Assembly (NCBI GenBank): GCA_017629455.1
Contig: JAGBXE010000157.1
Span: 1-9,679 of the forward strand
Direction of reading: 5' to 3'
Origin: Kiritimatiellia bacterium
Lineage (GTDB): Bacteria; Verrucomicrobiota; Kiritimatiellia; RFP12; UBA1067
Length of the DNA: 9,679 bases
In this document: positions 1-5,818 of the stretch, in pieces
Numbering within the stretch: the first letter of the stretch is position 1
How the letters are laid out: each line of letters begins with the position of its first letter
Program-made: the position numbers and the translations under genes
The notes under the pieces: model-generated
What the model saw: the letters and a program-made list of their open reading frames with translations, nothing else
Databases searched by the model: none
Told to the model about the DNA's origin: nothing

Positions 1-366
1 GCTTCGTCAGGGGCGGTAATGGATCTGGCGATGGATGTCTCTGCGGGGATAGAAGAGGTTTTGCGGAGAAACCCTGCCTTGTCGCGGCGCGAACTTTTCG
101 TTAGCGGCATACGCCTTGGGCGTGCCGTTGTAGGTACGATGACGACAACTCTTCTTCTTGCGTATTCGGGCGGTTATCTTACGCTTTTAATGGCCTTTGC
201 CGCGCAAGGAACTAGCCCTGTCGATTTCCTTAATTCGACGATAGTTTCAGCTGAGTTAGTTAAAACGCTGGTTGGCAGTTTTGGCCTTGTCTTGGTTGCG
301 CCTTTCACCGCCGCGACAGGTGCAATATTAATCGGCGGAAAGAGGAATTTTGATGTTGAAGGGTAA
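1..366 (+). CDS. YibE/F-family membrane protein, C-terminal part (5' truncated by window edge)
   Basis: The frame is open from base 1, so the gene begins upstream; only about 121 C-terminal residues are visible. They start ASSGAVMDLAMDVSAG and continue with a cytoplasmic-looking stretch (EEVLRRNPALSRREL), then GTMTTTLLLAYSGGYLTLLM and a last hydrophobic segment, LVGSFGLVLVAPFTAATGA. This order (glycine/alanine-rich helix with a DxAM motif, NPxLS loop, GTMxxTLxLAY helix, final helix with VAPxTA) is what I remember of the end of the YibE/F integral membrane family. Family members are multi-pass inner-membrane proteins of poorly defined function, sometimes proposed as transporters. The ATG at 19 is internal, not the start. 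The stop overlaps the next gene by 14 bases, so the two are probably co-transcribed and translationally coupled. Family assignment is from recognition of conserved segments, without a search. Confidence 0.75.
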   Translation, partial: ASSGAVMDLAMDVSAGIEEVLRRNPALSRRELFVSGIRLGRAVVGTMTTTLLLAYSGGYLTLLMAFAAQGTSPVDFLNSTIVSAELVKTLVGSFGLVLVAPFTAATGAILIGGKRNFDVEG

Positions 367-652
367 GGCTATTAAGCGCGTTTTTATTTGCGGCGTTAAT
401 GCAGCTGTTGCCTCTACGATGTTTGATCGTTTGCGTGGGCTAATAGGAAAAAGACCTCCGCCCAAAGGCGAAGGTCTTTTGATTTTGCGTTGCAACGCGA
501 TTCATACGCTGTTTATGGCTTATCCCATTGATGCAACATTTTTAGATCGCCACGATCGCGTCGTCAAGGTCGTGCGCAACATCCGCCCGTGGCGCTTTTT
601 TATTTGGGGCGGATGGCGCGCAGTTAAGGTATTAGAAACCTCTTCTCTCTGA
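353..652 (+). CDS. DUF192 family protein, short C-terminus
   Basis: Encodes 99 residues. ATG 353 is preferred over the in-frame TTG at 350 because AAAGAGGA (339-346) lies 6 bases ahead of it. DUF192 features in order are TMFDRLRGLIGKR (residues 22-34), the CNAIHTLFM segment (48-55), PIDATFLDRHDRVV (58-71) and PWR (79-81), then VKVLE (91-95). The CxxIHT...M...ID.xFLD signature is the subtype often seen near secretion or pilus genes; its biochemical role is unknown. Most relatives continue past vLE with LPAG and some 15-20 more residues, but here the frame stops after ETSSL. No signal peptide is obvious, although many DUF192 proteins are exported. Its last 21 bases overlap the end of the convergent gene, and a terminator-like hairpin (449-480) lies in its middle. 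The short C-terminus may be natural, or may reflect a frameshift near 635-640. Confidence 0.75.
   Translation: MLKGKAIKRVFICGVNAAVASTMFDRLRGLIGKRPPPKGEGLLILRCNAIHTLFMAYPIDATFLDRHDRVVKVVRNIRPWRFFIWGGWRAVKVLETSSL
449..480 (-). terminator. Rho-independent terminator-like hairpin, better paired on the minus strand, inside the DUF192 gene
   Basis: Read leftward, the RNA is AAAAGACCU-U-CGCC, loop UUUG, then GGCG-G-AGGUCUUUU followed by one more U, giving a run of five U before CC. Nine outer base pairs (449-457 with 472-480) and four inner ones (459-462 with 467-470) are perfect. The junction pair 458/471 is a G-U wobble in the leftward RNA but a C/A mismatch in the rightward RNA. The A-tract, GC-containing stem, tetraloop and U-tract are the classic bidirectional terminator shape. 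It lies about 150 bases beyond the stop of the leftward gene ending at 632, so I infer it ends that operon. No folding energy was computed. Confidence 0.6.
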
Positions 653-2851
653 AATAACGCGGCTTGATTTGAAAGCCTTTTCAACTTCTGCGCGCGTCTT
701 GTCGGATGTGAAGTACTTTAAGTTCCCAGCTTCAATTACAGTCTTTGATTCGTCGGCGAGTTCATATTTCCCTTCGCCCGAAGTGTGCCAGTAAGCTACA
801 ACGCACTTTCCGCCGCGCTCAAAGGCGAACGCACGAAGGCCGTGTGCGTATTCAGCTCCGCCGATAAGGATCTGCTTCCATTCGACGAGCTCAAAGTTGT
901 CATTGCCGTTGTTGAAGAGGTGGAACTCGCGCGAAGGATCGCGCAGCTTTGCGCGCCATTCGTCGGTCATCATGTTCTTCGAGCGGACAAGCTCCCAACG
1001 GCGCATAATCTCGGCGACGTCGCCAAAGCGAGCGTACGAGCGCACTTCGGGGAAGCGGATCATGAGCGTTGCAGGGCAATCCCACGAGGCTGCTTTCGAT
1101 GTGCCGTATTCAATCATATCAGGCTGCGTGCCAATCGAACCTTCAGGAGTTTTGCGCGACTTAAAGCCAGGCATCGTAATGTGCCACCAGCCGAAGTCGA
1201 GCCTTGTGAAATCGCGGCGCATATTCGGCGCTTCGGCCAAGGGGAACTTGGCAATCATAGGCTTGAAGATTTCCGGGTGGAACGCATCAAATGCGTTTGC
1301 GCCTGCCTGAAGGTGCCAGCTGAAGTGGGCCTTTGCCGCGCCTTCTGTGAAGATAGGCATTTTCTTGAACTTGCGGCAAACGCGGTACTGTGAAAGCGGA
1401 ACGTAGATTTCGTATGGCTGGTTAGCGCCTTCGGAGCCGTCGAAGTAGCAGAAGTCAAAACCGACATTGTAGATCTCAGCAATCTTATCGGCGACTTCGT
1501 CCTGAAGGTCGGTGCGCTGATCGATATAGCAGCTAATAGCACCGTATTCGCAGACGTCGAGAATGCCGCCGATTTCGCCGCGCACATGCGTCTGAGGAGC
1601 CGTTCTCCAGTAGCCGCGCTTTACGCCCGTGAACTTGTAGGGAGGCTCAGTAGTAAAGCTTTCGTAATGGAAAAGCTCGCCGCCGAACTTAAGGACGCGT
1701 GCCTTTGAATACATAGGTGAGCCGAGAGGATTTTCAAGAACTTCAATCGTCGTCGGATCATCGGCAGGGTAGGGCTTGGCAAGCGTGTAGTGACGCTTTA
1801 AGTTAAGGCGCGGATCGGCTACGGGCGTTACATAGTTGGACATCGAGCCGATGTGAGTTTGAAGCGTGTGGAAGCCGGGTGTGATGCCTGCGTCGCGAAT
1901 CTTCTGGACAACCTTTTTAAGGTCTTCAAGCCCATTCGGGTAGCTGCGGTTAAACTCGTAGTCGCCGAGCGTTTCGTAGCCCTTCATAAAGCCGCTGAAG
2001 GCAGGGTAGTAGATAAGCAACATTGAAAGGCCGCATTTCTTGGCAACTTCAATATGTTCGTCTACGTTTGCAGGAGTGATGTCGATCGTCCATGCGATTG
2101 AGCGGTTGAGCATGCCAGACCTGCGGCTCTTTACGCCGCGCGGCAAATCGAAATGCTTTTCGACTTCGTCGATGGCATCGAGAAGGCTCTCGCCGCATGA
2201 GCCTGCGACAATCGCGCCGCCTACGCCTTCGCGCTTAACGTCTTCGAGAGCGTCAACGTACATGACGCGGCAGCCGTTGCGCTTTTCAGCATCGACGCGT
2301 GGCCATGGAGAAGTGCCGATGACGGCGAGCGCCGCCTTTTCGTCGTGCATCGTGTTGAGCCAAATTCCGAAATTCTTGCGCTCCTTAACGGGCAATTGAA
2401 TGACGCGGAATTCCTTTGCAGGCGGAAGGTCCATGCGAAGGCCTTCGAACTGTGTGTCGCGATCGACGATGAACTTGTCGAGCGTGAAGGCCAAAAAGCC
2501 GTCGCCTTTTTCGACAGACACTTGAGCTTCGTAACGGATAAGTTCAAATGCGACGATAAGCTTGTCGCCTTCGCGGCGCACTGATTTTGCAGGATAGGTT
2601 GTGCGCTTGTTAGGATATTCGAGTTTGATTTCGTTATTAAAGGGGCGGGCTTGTGTTATGGCGAAGAAGCTTACATTTTCGTCCTTCGCGAGCATTTCCT
2701 CGCCGGTTTTCTTGATAACAAGAGACTTTGCCTTCGCGTCGTCGCCGAGGATAAATTTGAAATTGTCATTTTCAAATGTTATGTCGGCCTTTGCCGCGAA
2801 TGCCGGTGCCAACGCGGCAGCCAACATAAGCGTTTTTATTAGTTTGCTCAT
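632..2851 (-). CDS. Exported 739-residue protein, probable TIM-barrel carbohydrate-active enzyme of unrecognised family
   Basis: ATG at 2851 follows AAAGGA with a 9-base gap. Residues 1-20 (MSKLIKTLMLAAALAPAFAA) form a clear Sec signal peptide, so the protein should act in the periplasm or outside. Residues about 22-235 look like a beta-sandwich of the kind that precedes barrels in clan GH-D-like enzymes. Residues about 250-560 alternate strand- and helix-like segments: SIAWTIDITP, SMLLIYYPAF, AGITPGFHTLQTHIG (321-335), FDFCYFDGSEG (465-475), MPIFTEGA (498-505), DAFHPE (522-527). D471/E474 at a strand end and E503 two strands on are plausible catalytic acids, by analogy with glycosidase barrels. 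Residues about 575-720 would be a C-terminal beta domain. The segment YVTPVADPRLNL (340-351) resembles uncharacterised secreted proteins I recall from Lentisphaerae and Planctomycetes, but I cannot name a CAZy family. It follows ispE by 54 bp in the same direction. Confidence 0.6.
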   Translation of the reverse strand: MSKLIKTLMLAAALAPAFAAKADITFENDNFKFILGDDAKAKSLVIKKTGEEMLAKDENVSFFAITQARPFNNEIKLEYPNKRTTYPAKSVRREGDKLIVAFELIRYEAQVSVEKGDGFLAFTLDKFIVDRDTQFEGLRMDLPPAKEFRVIQLPVKERKNFGIWLNTMHDEKAALAVIGTSPWPRVDAEKRNGCRVMYVDALEDVKREGVGGAIVAGSCGESLLDAIDEVEKHFDLPRGVKSRRSGMLNRSIAWTIDITPANVDEHIEVAKKCGLSMLLIYYPAFSGFMKGYETLGDYEFNRSYPNGLEDLKKVVQKIRDAGITPGFHTLQTHIGSMSNYVTPVADPRLNLKRHYTLAKPYPADDPTTIEVLENPLGSPMYSKARVLKFGGELFHYESFTTEPPYKFTGVKRGYWRTAPQTHVRGEIGGILDVCEYGAISCYIDQRTDLQDEVADKIAEIYNVGFDFCYFDGSEGANQPYEIYVPLSQYRVCRKFKKMPIFTEGAAKAHFSWHLQAGANAFDAFHPEIFKPMIAKFPLAEAPNMRRDFTRLDFGWWHITMPGFKSRKTPEGSIGTQPDMIEYGTSKAASWDCPATLMIRFPEVRSYARFGDVAEIMRRWELVRSKNMMTDEWRAKLRDPSREFHLFNNGNDNFELVEWKQILIGGAEYAHGLRAFAFERGGKCVVAYWHTSGEGKYELADESKTVIEAGNLKYFTSDKTRAEVEKAFKSSRVISERRGF

Positions 2852-2872
2852 TGTGTAGTGTCCTTTTTTGTG

Positions 2873-2885
2873 TGTAAAATTTACA
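2873..2885. promoter_or_regulatory. Perfect 6-1-6 palindrome TGTAAA-A-TTTACA ahead of the exported-protein gene
   Basis: A 13-base perfect inverted repeat ends 21 bases before the ATG at 2851, in the 54-bp gap after ispE. It could be an operator for a dimeric regulator that lets the exported gene be controlled separately from ispE. On the leftward strand, TTGTAA (2911-2906) and TACACT (2890-2885), separated by 15 bases, make only a weak promoter candidate just upstream. AT-rich palindromes of this size also occur by chance, so this is tentative. Confidence 0.25.
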
Positions 2886-2905
2886 GTGTACGATGGCCTT
2901 AAGTA

Positions 2906-3757
2906 TTACAACGTACTTAAAAGGGGCTGAGTAATCCAAGTGCGGCATCCTATCGCCTGCATTGTCGAGCATATCGCTTGGGCTTGGTTTAAATCTTCTG
3001 CTAGACCAAACACTGTAGCGCCGCTTCCACTCATCATTACGCTCTTTGCGCCAGCGGCAACGAGCGCGGCAAGAGAGAGCGCGATTTCAGGATGTAGCGA
3101 ACATGCTGCTTGCTGCAAATCATTTGTGAAGAGAAGTTGGCCTTGCCCCTCGCCTTCGCGTTCGGTGCATTGCGCATACGTCTGAGCCGTCGAGCTGTGA
3201 ACGCCAGGGTTGGCGAGTACAATCTGGGCGTTAGGATTAAAAAACCCCTGAAGTTCAGGCAGCTTTGTAACCGCTTCACTTAAAAGCGAAACCTTTTCGC
3301 CGCGGCCTTCCATTAAAACTGCCGCGCGGCGGCTTTGCGCCAATACGAGAGCAGGAACGTCGCTTCCTACTTTAGCGCCGACAGAAGCTAGTTCTTCTAG
3401 GCTAAGGTTTAAATTCCAGATTTCGTTGGCCGCCAAAAGCGAAGCTGCCGCATCGGCACTGCCGCCACCTAGCCCGCCGCCTTCGGGGATCTCTTTTTTA
3501 ATTGTAACGCTAAGCCCGGAACGCATGAGGGGGCGCGTTGGGCAATGATGATCAAGCGCGTGAAGTGCCTTTACGGCGAGATCGTTTTCTGCGTAAACGG
3601 AATTAGTCAGTATCTTGCCTGCTTCGGCAGGCACAATATCGATGGTATCAGCAAGCGTTATCGGCAATACGACCGAACGAAGCTCATGATAGCCGTCGGC
3701 CCTTTTGCCGTATACTTCAAGTGTAAGATTTATTTTAGCGTAAGCTTTAGCCGTCAT
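2906..3757 (-). CDS. ispE: 4-(cytidine 5'-diphospho)-2-C-methyl-D-erythritol kinase (IspE)
   Basis: Encodes 283 residues, the usual IspE length. IspE is a cytoplasmic GHMP-family kinase that phosphorylates the 2-hydroxyl of CDP-methylerythritol with ATP in the MEP route to isopentenyl diphosphate. Visible motifs are AKAYAKINLTLEV (residues 3-15, with substrate-side K8), DGYHEL (21-26), the glycine-rich ATP loop PEGGGLGGGSADAAA (91-105), GSDVP (131-135, with catalytic-type D133) and the C-terminal GHMP motif MSGSGATVFGL (242-252). The ATP loop has G where PxGAGLGGGSS is more common, which should be tolerated. The ATG shares four bases (ATGA) with the stop of the upstream aminotransferase gene and has no strong Shine-Dalgarno of its own, so translation is probably coupled. 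Its presence implies the organism uses the MEP pathway rather than mevalonate. Confidence 0.95.
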   Translation of the reverse strand: MTAKAYAKINLTLEVYGKRADGYHELRSVVLPITLADTIDIVPAEAGKILTNSVYAENDLAVKALHALDHHCPTRPLMRSGLSVTIKKEIPEGGGLGGGSADAAASLLAANEIWNLNLSLEELASVGAKVGSDVPALVLAQSRRAAVLMEGRGEKVSLLSEAVTKLPELQGFFNPNAQIVLANPGVHSSTAQTYAQCTEREGEGQGQLLFTNDLQQAACSLHPEIALSLAALVAAGAKSVMMSGSGATVFGLAEDLNQAQAICSTMQAIGCRTWITQPLLSTL

Positions 3758-5028
3758 CGCTTCAAATCGGCTATTGCAGCATTTACATTTGCGAAAAGTT
3801 TGGAGAGTTTGGCCTTTGGAATCGTTGAATAAGCTAGGCGGATAAGGCCAGAAAGCATAATCGTTCCGGTAGAATATTTCTCAACGAGGTGGCGGCGCAC
3901 TTTCTCGGCATCGACCCCAATGGGCTTTATGCACATAAAATAGCCGGAATTGAAGGGCATTGCTTCAAAATTGGCGGCATATTCGGGATGTGAAGAGAGT
4001 ATCTTGCGAATTTGAGCGTAGCGCGATTTAAGTACGGTGTACTTTTGACGCTTTTGCTTTGCGTACTCAGGATCTCCGTATGCGGCAAGAGCAAGCGCTT
4101 GGCCGATAGAAGTAGTATTTGAAATTCCGCTTCTTACGTTGCCCGCGGCTTTTGCCTCAAGCGCCTTAAGCTGCTCTGCGCTTGCGCCCTTAAAGGCAAA
4201 CGAAATAAACCCTACGCGCAACCCCCAGACGTAATCTTCTTTCGTTGTGCCATCGAGCTTGACGGCCAAAACAGATTCATCAAGGGTGGCAAATTCGGCG
4301 AAAAGCGATTCTTCGTGGATGCCGTTTTCGTAGACAAGGCCGAAATAGGCATCGTCAAGAACGACGATTATGCGCTTACCGGCTTTTGCTGCAGATTTGA
4401 CGGCAGAAACAATGCGTTTAGCGTCTTCGACAGTTGCGGTGTAGCCGGTCGGGTTATTGGGGAAGTTAAGAATAAGTATTTTCTTTGTTCCCGGCGCAAG
4501 AAGTGCTTCCTTCATCGCAGCAGCATCAAATGCGCCTTTTTTAAATGTGTTGAAATGGCGTATTTTGCAACCTACGGCTTCTTTGAAGATAAGTTCGTAG
4601 TTGTCCCAGAAAAGGTCGGGAACTACAAGCTCATCAGAAGGATTGGCAAAAAGTTCAGCCGTTACCCTAAGGCCGTGCGTTAGAGCGTTTGTGACAACTG
4701 GGTTTGAAAATTGAACCTTGCTTAGCGATGGATTCTTTTCAACCTGTAAGGCTTTCCACTTGTTTCTAAGATCTGGAACGCCGAAACTGCCGGCATAGAG
4801 GAACGCCTTGCGCCCTAACGGAACGTTTTTCGCGAAGCAGTCCATTACTAGAGGCGTACCGTCCTCTTCAAATGCCATTCCAATTGTGGCGTTTATTTCG
4901 CAACCTTTGGCTTCAGCGCCTTGGCCGAGAATGCCGTGATATGGAAAATACATTCGTTTACCTGCTGAGGACAGGAAACTAGCTGCAACGCCGAGCGTCT
5001 TATTAAGTTGTTTCGCCAATTCGTTCAT
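3754..5028 (-). CDS. Class I/II PLP-dependent aminotransferase, aromatic/aspartate aminotransferase-like
   Basis: Encodes 424 residues. Fold-type I aminotransferase landmarks are present in order: NFPNNPTGYT (188-197), DDAYFGL (225-231, with PLP-nitrogen Asp and ring-binding Tyr), KLDGTTKEDYVWGLRVGF (257-274, with Schiff-base lysine probably K263 and phosphate-binding R271) and GLIRLAYS (394-401, with R397 as the substrate-carboxylate arginine). The N-terminal segment GKRMYFPYHGILGQGAEAK (23-41) and NATIGMA (46-52) fit a bacterial subgroup often annotated as aromatic or aspartate-type aminotransferases; the real amino-acid substrate cannot be read from sequence. The start at 5028 is supported by N-terminal agreement with that subgroup, although no Shine-Dalgarno lies upstream. 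The promoter TGGTATAAT ends only 7 bases before the ATG, so the mRNA is probably leaderless. It is first gene of the leftward operon and overlaps ispE by four bases. Confidence 0.85.
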   Translation of the reverse strand: MNELAKQLNKTLGVAASFLSSAGKRMYFPYHGILGQGAEAKGCEINATIGMAFEEDGTPLVMDCFAKNVPLGRKAFLYAGSFGVPDLRNKWKALQVEKNPSLSKVQFSNPVVTNALTHGLRVTAELFANPSDELVVPDLFWDNYELIFKEAVGCKIRHFNTFKKGAFDAAAMKEALLAPGTKKILILNFPNNPTGYTATVEDAKRIVSAVKSAAKAGKRIIVVLDDAYFGLVYENGIHEESLFAEFATLDESVLAVKLDGTTKEDYVWGLRVGFISFAFKGASAEQLKALEAKAAGNVRSGISNTTSIGQALALAAYGDPEYAKQKRQKYTVLKSRYAQIRKILSSHPEYAANFEAMPFNSGYFMCIKPIGVDAEKVRRHLVEKYSTGTIMLSGLIRLAYSTIPKAKLSKLFANVNAAIADLKR

Positions 5029-5035
5029 CGTGCGA

Positions 5036-5044
5036 ATTATACCA
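5036..5044 (-). promoter_or_regulatory. Extended -10 promoter for the leftward operon
   Basis: Read leftward, the sequence is TGG-TATAAT, a perfect -10 hexamer preceded by the TGn extended element. Seven bases (TCGCACG) separate it from the ATG at 5028. No good -35 exists at 16-18 bases; the nearest is TTGGTC (5062-5057) at 15. An extended -10 can work without a strong -35. Transcription would start at or within a base or two of the A of the ATG. Confidence 0.6.
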
Positions 5045-5064
5045 TAATTTCATAACGACCAAAG

Positions 5065-5094
5065 TTGACATGTGTCTGTGGGAAGTGTTAATAT
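5065..5094 (+). promoter_or_regulatory. Sigma-70-type promoter for the rightward exported-protein operon
   Basis: A perfect -35 hexamer TTGACA (5065-5070) is followed after 18 bases by TAATAT (5089-5094), which matches 4 of 6 bases of TATAAT. Transcription would begin near 5101, giving a leader of about 19 bases that contains the AGAAGGG ribosome-binding site (5107-5113) of the gene starting at 5120. It lies back to back with the leftward promoter at 5036-5044. Confidence 0.6.
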
Positions 5095-5119
5095 ACGAAA
5101 AACTTTAGAAGGGTATTTT

Positions 5120-5779
5120 ATGGCAGCAAGATTCATTTTCATGACCGTGGCCTTTTTATGTTCTTTGGCTATGGCCGAAACTTTCAGCAATGAGATTTTT
5201 CTGTATAACCGCCCTGAAATGTTTTCATTCTGGCGTACGGCGCCGACTAACTCGTTTCTTGTTCCAATTTCATTCCCCGAGCGTGCAGTGGAGGCTGAGC
5301 TTTCTATAACTGGTGTTGGATATTCTTCTTGTATTTCCAAGATAACTCGTGAGGAACTTAGTGAGGGCGGTATGTACCGCGTAACATTGCCGCAGGCGAG
5401 CAAGAATAAAGACGAGAACATTTATTCGTTGCGCCTTGAGTTTGATGATGGCACAGTGCGCAGCGCAGAGCTTGCGGTAATTTGTGGCGTTAAACCTGCG
5501 CTCGCAGAAGGCAGTACGCAAATGATTTTGCCGGAATCGTCCCGCAAGTGGCGTCGTAGAGCAGGAAATGTTCTTGTGCCTGTGCCGTACGGGGCGAAAA
5601 CTCTTGAGATAGATGGCAAGGTTGTTGCCGATGATCTTGACGGAGCTGCAACTTGGCGCCTTATTGAGATGCCGCAGCCAGGAGAGCGCGCTACATACGC
5701 TATCGGTGATGGCGAAAACATTCTTTGTGAAGCCGAACTTGAAGGCAAGAGCCTTGGTGGGGCGATGATCGTCCAGTAA
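5120..5779 (+). CDS. Exported 219-residue protein of unknown family
   Basis: ATG 5120 is chosen over an upstream in-frame ATG at 5072 because AGAAGGG (5107-5113) sits 6 bases ahead, the protein then begins directly with a signal peptide (MAARFIFMTVAFLCSLAMA, probable cut before E20), and 5072 lies inside the promoter. I do not recognise the mature part. It is rich in short alternating hydrophobic stretches (NSFLVPISF, ELSITGVGY, YSLRLEFDDGTVRSAELAVICG, VLVPVPYGAKTLEIDG), which suggests two small beta-sandwich or Ig-like domains at about 20-125 and 130-215. There are two cysteines in the mature part before residue 125 (C71, C122) and one near the C-terminus (C203). No catalytic motif is visible. 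It is first in the operon, 39 bp before the FGE-like gene, so a binding, scaffold or partner role is possible but unproven. Confidence 0.7.
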   Translation: MAARFIFMTVAFLCSLAMAETFSNEIFLYNRPEMFSFWRTAPTNSFLVPISFPERAVEAELSITGVGYSSCISKITREELSEGGMYRVTLPQASKNKDENIYSLRLEFDDGTVRSAELAVICGVKPALAEGSTQMILPESSRKWRRRAGNVLVPVPYGAKTLEIDGKVVADDLDGAATWRLIEMPQPGERATYAIGDGENILCEAELEGKSLGGAMIVQ

Positions 5780-5802
5780 ACATTTTTTCGGCAATCTTTA
5801 AT

Positions 5803-5811
5803 AAAGGGGGG
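5803..5811 (+). promoter_or_regulatory. G-rich ribosome-binding site AAAGGGGGG fixing a GTG start
   Basis: The site lies 7 bases ahead of GTG 5819 and contains a run of six G. There is no ATG near the start of that frame, so this Shine-Dalgarno-like element is the main evidence that GTG is used. Confidence 0.6.
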
Positions 5812-5818
5812 AAAAGAA

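Noticed and set aside
785..1393. A 202-codon rightward open frame opposite the exported 739-residue gene
   Set aside because: It is antisense to a gene with signal peptide, ribosome-binding site and coherent domain pattern; its own product has no recognisable motif and no ribosome-binding site. It reflects the base composition of the true gene.
2899..2920. Inverted repeat TTAAGTA / TACTTAA around the ispE stop as a terminator
   Set aside because: The 7-bp stem is AT-rich with an 8-base loop and no U-tract in the leftward RNA; too weak for an intrinsic terminator.
4315..4683. A 122-codon rightward open frame inside the aminotransferase gene
   Set aside because: It is antisense to the conserved PLP-enzyme motifs; a shadow frame.
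5072..5119. Longer N-terminus for the 219-residue protein starting at ATG 5072
   Set aside because: This start lies between the -35 and -10 elements, upstream of the likely transcription start, and would bury the signal peptide.
5270..5794. A 174-codon leftward open frame opposite the 219-residue gene
   Set aside because: The opposite strand has promoter, ribosome-binding site and signal peptide; this frame has none and no family pattern.
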